DNA of 7,731 bases, from assembly GCA_003482695.1 (NCBI GenBank), contig DMYC01000023.1, positions 1 through 7,731 on the forward strand, read 5' to 3'. Every line of letters begins with the position of its first letter. Position 1 is the first letter of the stretch. A model generated the notes under the pieces. It made no database searches, was not told where the DNA came from, and saw only the letters and a program-made list of their open reading frames with translations. Source of the DNA: Clostridiales bacterium UBA8960. Its GTDB lineage: Bacteria; Bacillota; Clostridia; Peptostreptococcales; Acidaminobacteraceae. The position numbers and the translations under genes were made by a program. Positions 6,559-7,731 of the stretch are shown here, piece after piece.

Positions 6559-6564
6559 AGGAGG
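6559..6564 (+). promoter_or_regulatory. strong ribosome binding site of the 79-residue gene
   Basis: A perfect AGGAGG sits 4 bases before the ATG at 6569. Together with the promoter upstream and the terminator downstream, it decides that the plus strand, not the antisense reading frame, is the coding one. Confidence 0.8.
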
Positions 6565-6568
6565 AAAC

Positions 6569-6808
6569 ATGAACCGTTATACTAAAATTATCGGCTTAAC
6601 TGGCACAATCTACGTTAAAGAATTCGTGAAAATCAAACATCACAAAAATAAAGTTCGAGACATAAATGAGGATACCGTCGCGAAAGTGTTTAAAAACGGG
6701 GATGCAGAAGTCACCGTATATTTCGAAGAAACCGATACAGAGATTTTCATAGACGCTTTCACAGATCAAGAAACGATCAAGAAGTATCTTGGCAAAAAGT
6801 TTATATAA
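6569..6808 (+). CDS. small protein of unknown function, 79 residues
   Basis: I do not recognise this protein. It is the only plus-strand gene in the window and has a full set of signals of its own: a TATAAT promoter, an AGGAGG site and a hairpin terminator just past the stop. The 79 residues contain no Cys, no signal peptide and no membrane segment. The pattern is split: residues 17-30 are basic (K17, K21, K23, H24, H25, K26, K28, R30) within a strand-like TGTIYVKEFVKIKHH, while residues 45-68 are acidic (nine Asp/Glu) in an amphipathic strand pair, AEVTVYFEETDTEIFIDAF. A short C-terminal helix (QETIKKYLGKKF) closes it. This looks like a compact alpha/beta fold with polar faces, such as a regulatory or binding protein, but that is inference from composition only. 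Coding is well supported; function is open. Confidence 0.8.
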   Translation: MNRYTKIIGLTGTIYVKEFVKIKHHKNKVRDINEDTVAKVFKNGDAEVTVYFEETDTEIFIDAFTDQETIKKYLGKKFI

Positions 6809-6813
6809 AAAGT

Positions 6814-6847
6814 AAAATCCCATGTCCGCTGGACATTGGGATTTTTT
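6814..6847. terminator. bidirectional terminator between convergent genes
   Basis: A stem of 14 pairs with a single bulged T (6814-6827 with 6831-6845, 3-base loop) is followed on the plus strand by TTTTTT (6842-6847). On the minus strand it is followed by a T-rich stretch (TTTTACTTTTTATA). It starts 6 bases after the 79-residue gene's stop and ends 19 bases from the stop of the P-loop gene, so it can serve both. Confidence 0.85.
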
Positions 6848-6865
6848 AATGCAGCTAATCTATAA

Positions 6866-7273
6866 TCAGTTCAAAAACCTTTTCAAGTTTTCCGGAATCT
6901 CGGTTTCATAATTTAATGTAATGAGGAAATCTATACTAAAAGCTGTGGAAATGTCGTCAATTTTAGAAAACCATTCCGTCAATTCATCGGAAGATGCTCT
7001 TACAGTGTTCATAATACCATCAATGTAAATCTTTTCAATATCATAGTTATTGGAGATTAACCCACAAATAAACCCTAAAAACTCACACGCACTTGTAATT
7101 GGGAACTCACTGAGATTGATAAAACGGATATCGTGATGAAGGTCATACATTGCACGGTTGTCATCATCGATAAAAATCATACTGCCTTTCGATGCATTCA
7201 ACTCTTCATTCGCTTTGTTAACGATGTCTTTAGTCTTTCCAGAACCTTTTTTGCCTGCAATTAAAGAAACCAT
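6866..7273 (-). CDS. small P-loop NTPase-like protein, function unknown
   Basis: A 135-residue cytoplasmic protein that begins almost at once with a Walker A motif, GKKGSGKT (7-14). KIYIDGI (81-87) follows a hydrophobic strand and looks like a Walker B with D85. The short SMIFIDDDNRAMYDL segment (31-45) and the FLGFICGLI helix (65-73) lie between, and FLITLNYE (114-121) resembles the sensor strand of P-loop folds. From memory, such small proteins of Clostridia are often labelled twitching motility protein PilT, but the hexameric PilT core, its His box and the other domains are absent, so I do not adopt that name. The ATG has a strong AAAGGAGGAG site. It has its own candidate promoter, and with no clear terminator after rlmN it may also be read from there. 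A nucleotide-binding switch or kinase-like role is possible. Confidence 0.75.
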   Translation of the reverse strand: MVSLIAGKKGSGKTKDIVNKANEELNASKGSMIFIDDDNRAMYDLHHDIRFINLSEFPITSACEFLGFICGLISNNYDIEKIYIDGIMNTVRASSDELTEWFSKIDDISTAFSIDFLITLNYETEIPENLKRFLN

Positions 7274-7310
7274 TTTAATCTCCTCCTTTTAATTTAACAC
7301 TTGATGTATT

Positions 7311-7340
7311 ATTCTAGGTACAATTCGAATTCTCCTTCAA
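7311..7340 (-). promoter_or_regulatory. possible promoter of the P-loop protein gene, palindrome in the spacer
   Basis: On the minus strand TTGAAG (7335-7340) and TAGAAT (7311-7316) are 18 bp apart, with four and five matches to consensus. The spacer holds a perfect 10-bp palindrome, AATTCGAATT (7322-7331), in a place where a bound protein could block RNA polymerase. No regulator is known from this sequence, and the AT-rich context makes chance likely. Confidence 0.4.
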
Positions 7341-7377
7341 AACATTAAAATTATTTTTTATCAGAAAATTCGGATTT

Positions 7378-7731
7378 TTACATCTTGCTGTTTCGGAGTT
7401 GCCCACAAGCGGCATTTATATCGGATCCTAGCTCACGCCTCACTGTGGTATTAATGTGATACTTGTTTTCAAGCATATTCTTAAAAGAATTGATTCGATC
7501 CGACTTTGTGGGTTTATAGCTCTTTTCAACCACTTCATTCACTGGGATCAGATTTACATGGACAAGCTTTCCTTTTAGCAACACACCCAATTGTTCGGCA
7601 TGTAACATGCTGTCGTTGACGCCCTCGATCAATGCGTATTCGAATGTCACTCGACGTCCCGTTTGTTCAATATAATAATCCACCGCTTTAATGAGCATTT
7701 CTATTGAATACTGTCTTGGGACCGGCATGCT
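7378..7731 (-). CDS. rlmN: RlmN, 23S rRNA (adenine2503-C2) methyltransferase, N-terminus beyond window
   Basis: The frame is open from the right edge (7731) to TAA at 7380-7378, giving the last 117 codons of the radical SAM methyltransferase that adds C2-methyl to A2503 of 23S rRNA and to A37 of some tRNAs. Family landmarks are the PVPRQYSIEMLIKA segment, TGRRVTFEYALIEGVNDS, HVNLIPVNEV (with the substrate Asn), TVRRELGSDINAACGQL, and the catalytic Cys of AACGQL near the end. The upstream CxxxCxxC cluster motif lies outside, so the true start is not seen; a Met inside the fragment is not the start. RlmN and Cfr share these motifs, but the presence in a housekeeping setting and the GSDINAACGQL tail favour RlmN. 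It precedes the P-loop gene by 104 bases with no strong terminator in between. Confidence 0.93.
   Translation of the reverse strand, partial: SMPVPRQYSIEMLIKAVDYYIEQTGRRVTFEYALIEGVNDSMLHAEQLGVLLKGKLVHVNLIPVNEVVEKSYKPTKSDRINSFKNMLENKYHINTTVRRELGSDINAACGQLRNSKM

Noticed and set aside
6596..6823. Open frame of 75 codons on the minus strand
   Set aside because: It is antisense to the 79-residue gene; its ATG lies inside the terminator hairpin and has no ribosome site, while the plus frame has promoter, AGGAGG and terminator.
7322..7331. AATTCG sequence shared with 6469-6484 and 7367-7372 as a regulon motif
   Set aside because: The hexamer also occurs within genes (for example at 2344 and 5056), and the AT-rich context makes it common, so I do not treat it as a regulon motif.
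7364..7380. Inverted repeat around AAAAT and ATTTT after the rlmN stop, considered as a terminator
   Set aside because: Only five A-T pairs form the stem, too weak to call; read-through into the P-loop gene cannot be excluded.

Overview
This 7.7-kb window is AT-rich and reads as chromosomal housekeeping DNA of a Gram-positive, Clostridia-like Firmicute. The support is: strong AGGAGG-type ribosome sites, sigma-A-like and extended -10 promoters, intrinsic hairpin-plus-U terminators, a RelQ very close to Bacillus YjbM, a YtqA-type radical SAM enzyme, and a secreted nucleotidase carrying a LysM domain. I see no mobile element, CRISPR array, tRNA, rRNA or riboswitch. The genus cannot be fixed from this window.

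Layout. All genes but one are on the minus strand. From right to left: the C-terminal part of rlmN (cut by the right edge); a 135-residue P-loop protein with its own promoter; then a single plus-strand gene for a 79-residue protein of unknown function, with its own promoter and a terminator shared with the convergent P-loop gene. Divergent from that small gene is a universal stress protein gene (extended -10 promoter, perfect 11-bp hairpin terminator). Next is a monocistronic exported 5'-nucleotidase with a C-terminal LysM domain and its own terminator. Last comes a compact set of six minus-strand genes (4025 to the left edge) with gaps of 13-28 bases or an ATGA overlap, probably one operon: YtqA/MnmL-like radical SAM enzyme, RelQ alarmone synthetase, TtcA-family PP-loop enzyme, small metallophosphoesterase, a conserved protein of unknown function started at TTG, and an FlK-like hotdog thioesterase cut by the left edge.

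How the genes fit together. The six-gene operon joins a predicted tRNA wobble-uridine enzyme, a predicted tRNA thiolation enzyme and a (p)ppGpp synthetase, so translation quality and the starvation signal may be co-expressed; the phosphoesterase, the unknown protein and the thioesterase have no evident link to this. The nucleotidase is a cell-envelope phosphate or nucleoside scavenger and appears independent. No clearly new defence or mobile system is present. The items most worth a second look are the operon's composition, the RelQ C-terminal extension, the 79-residue orphan, the small P-loop protein, and a 15-bp exact repeat shared by the operon promoter spacer and the relQ coding sequence.
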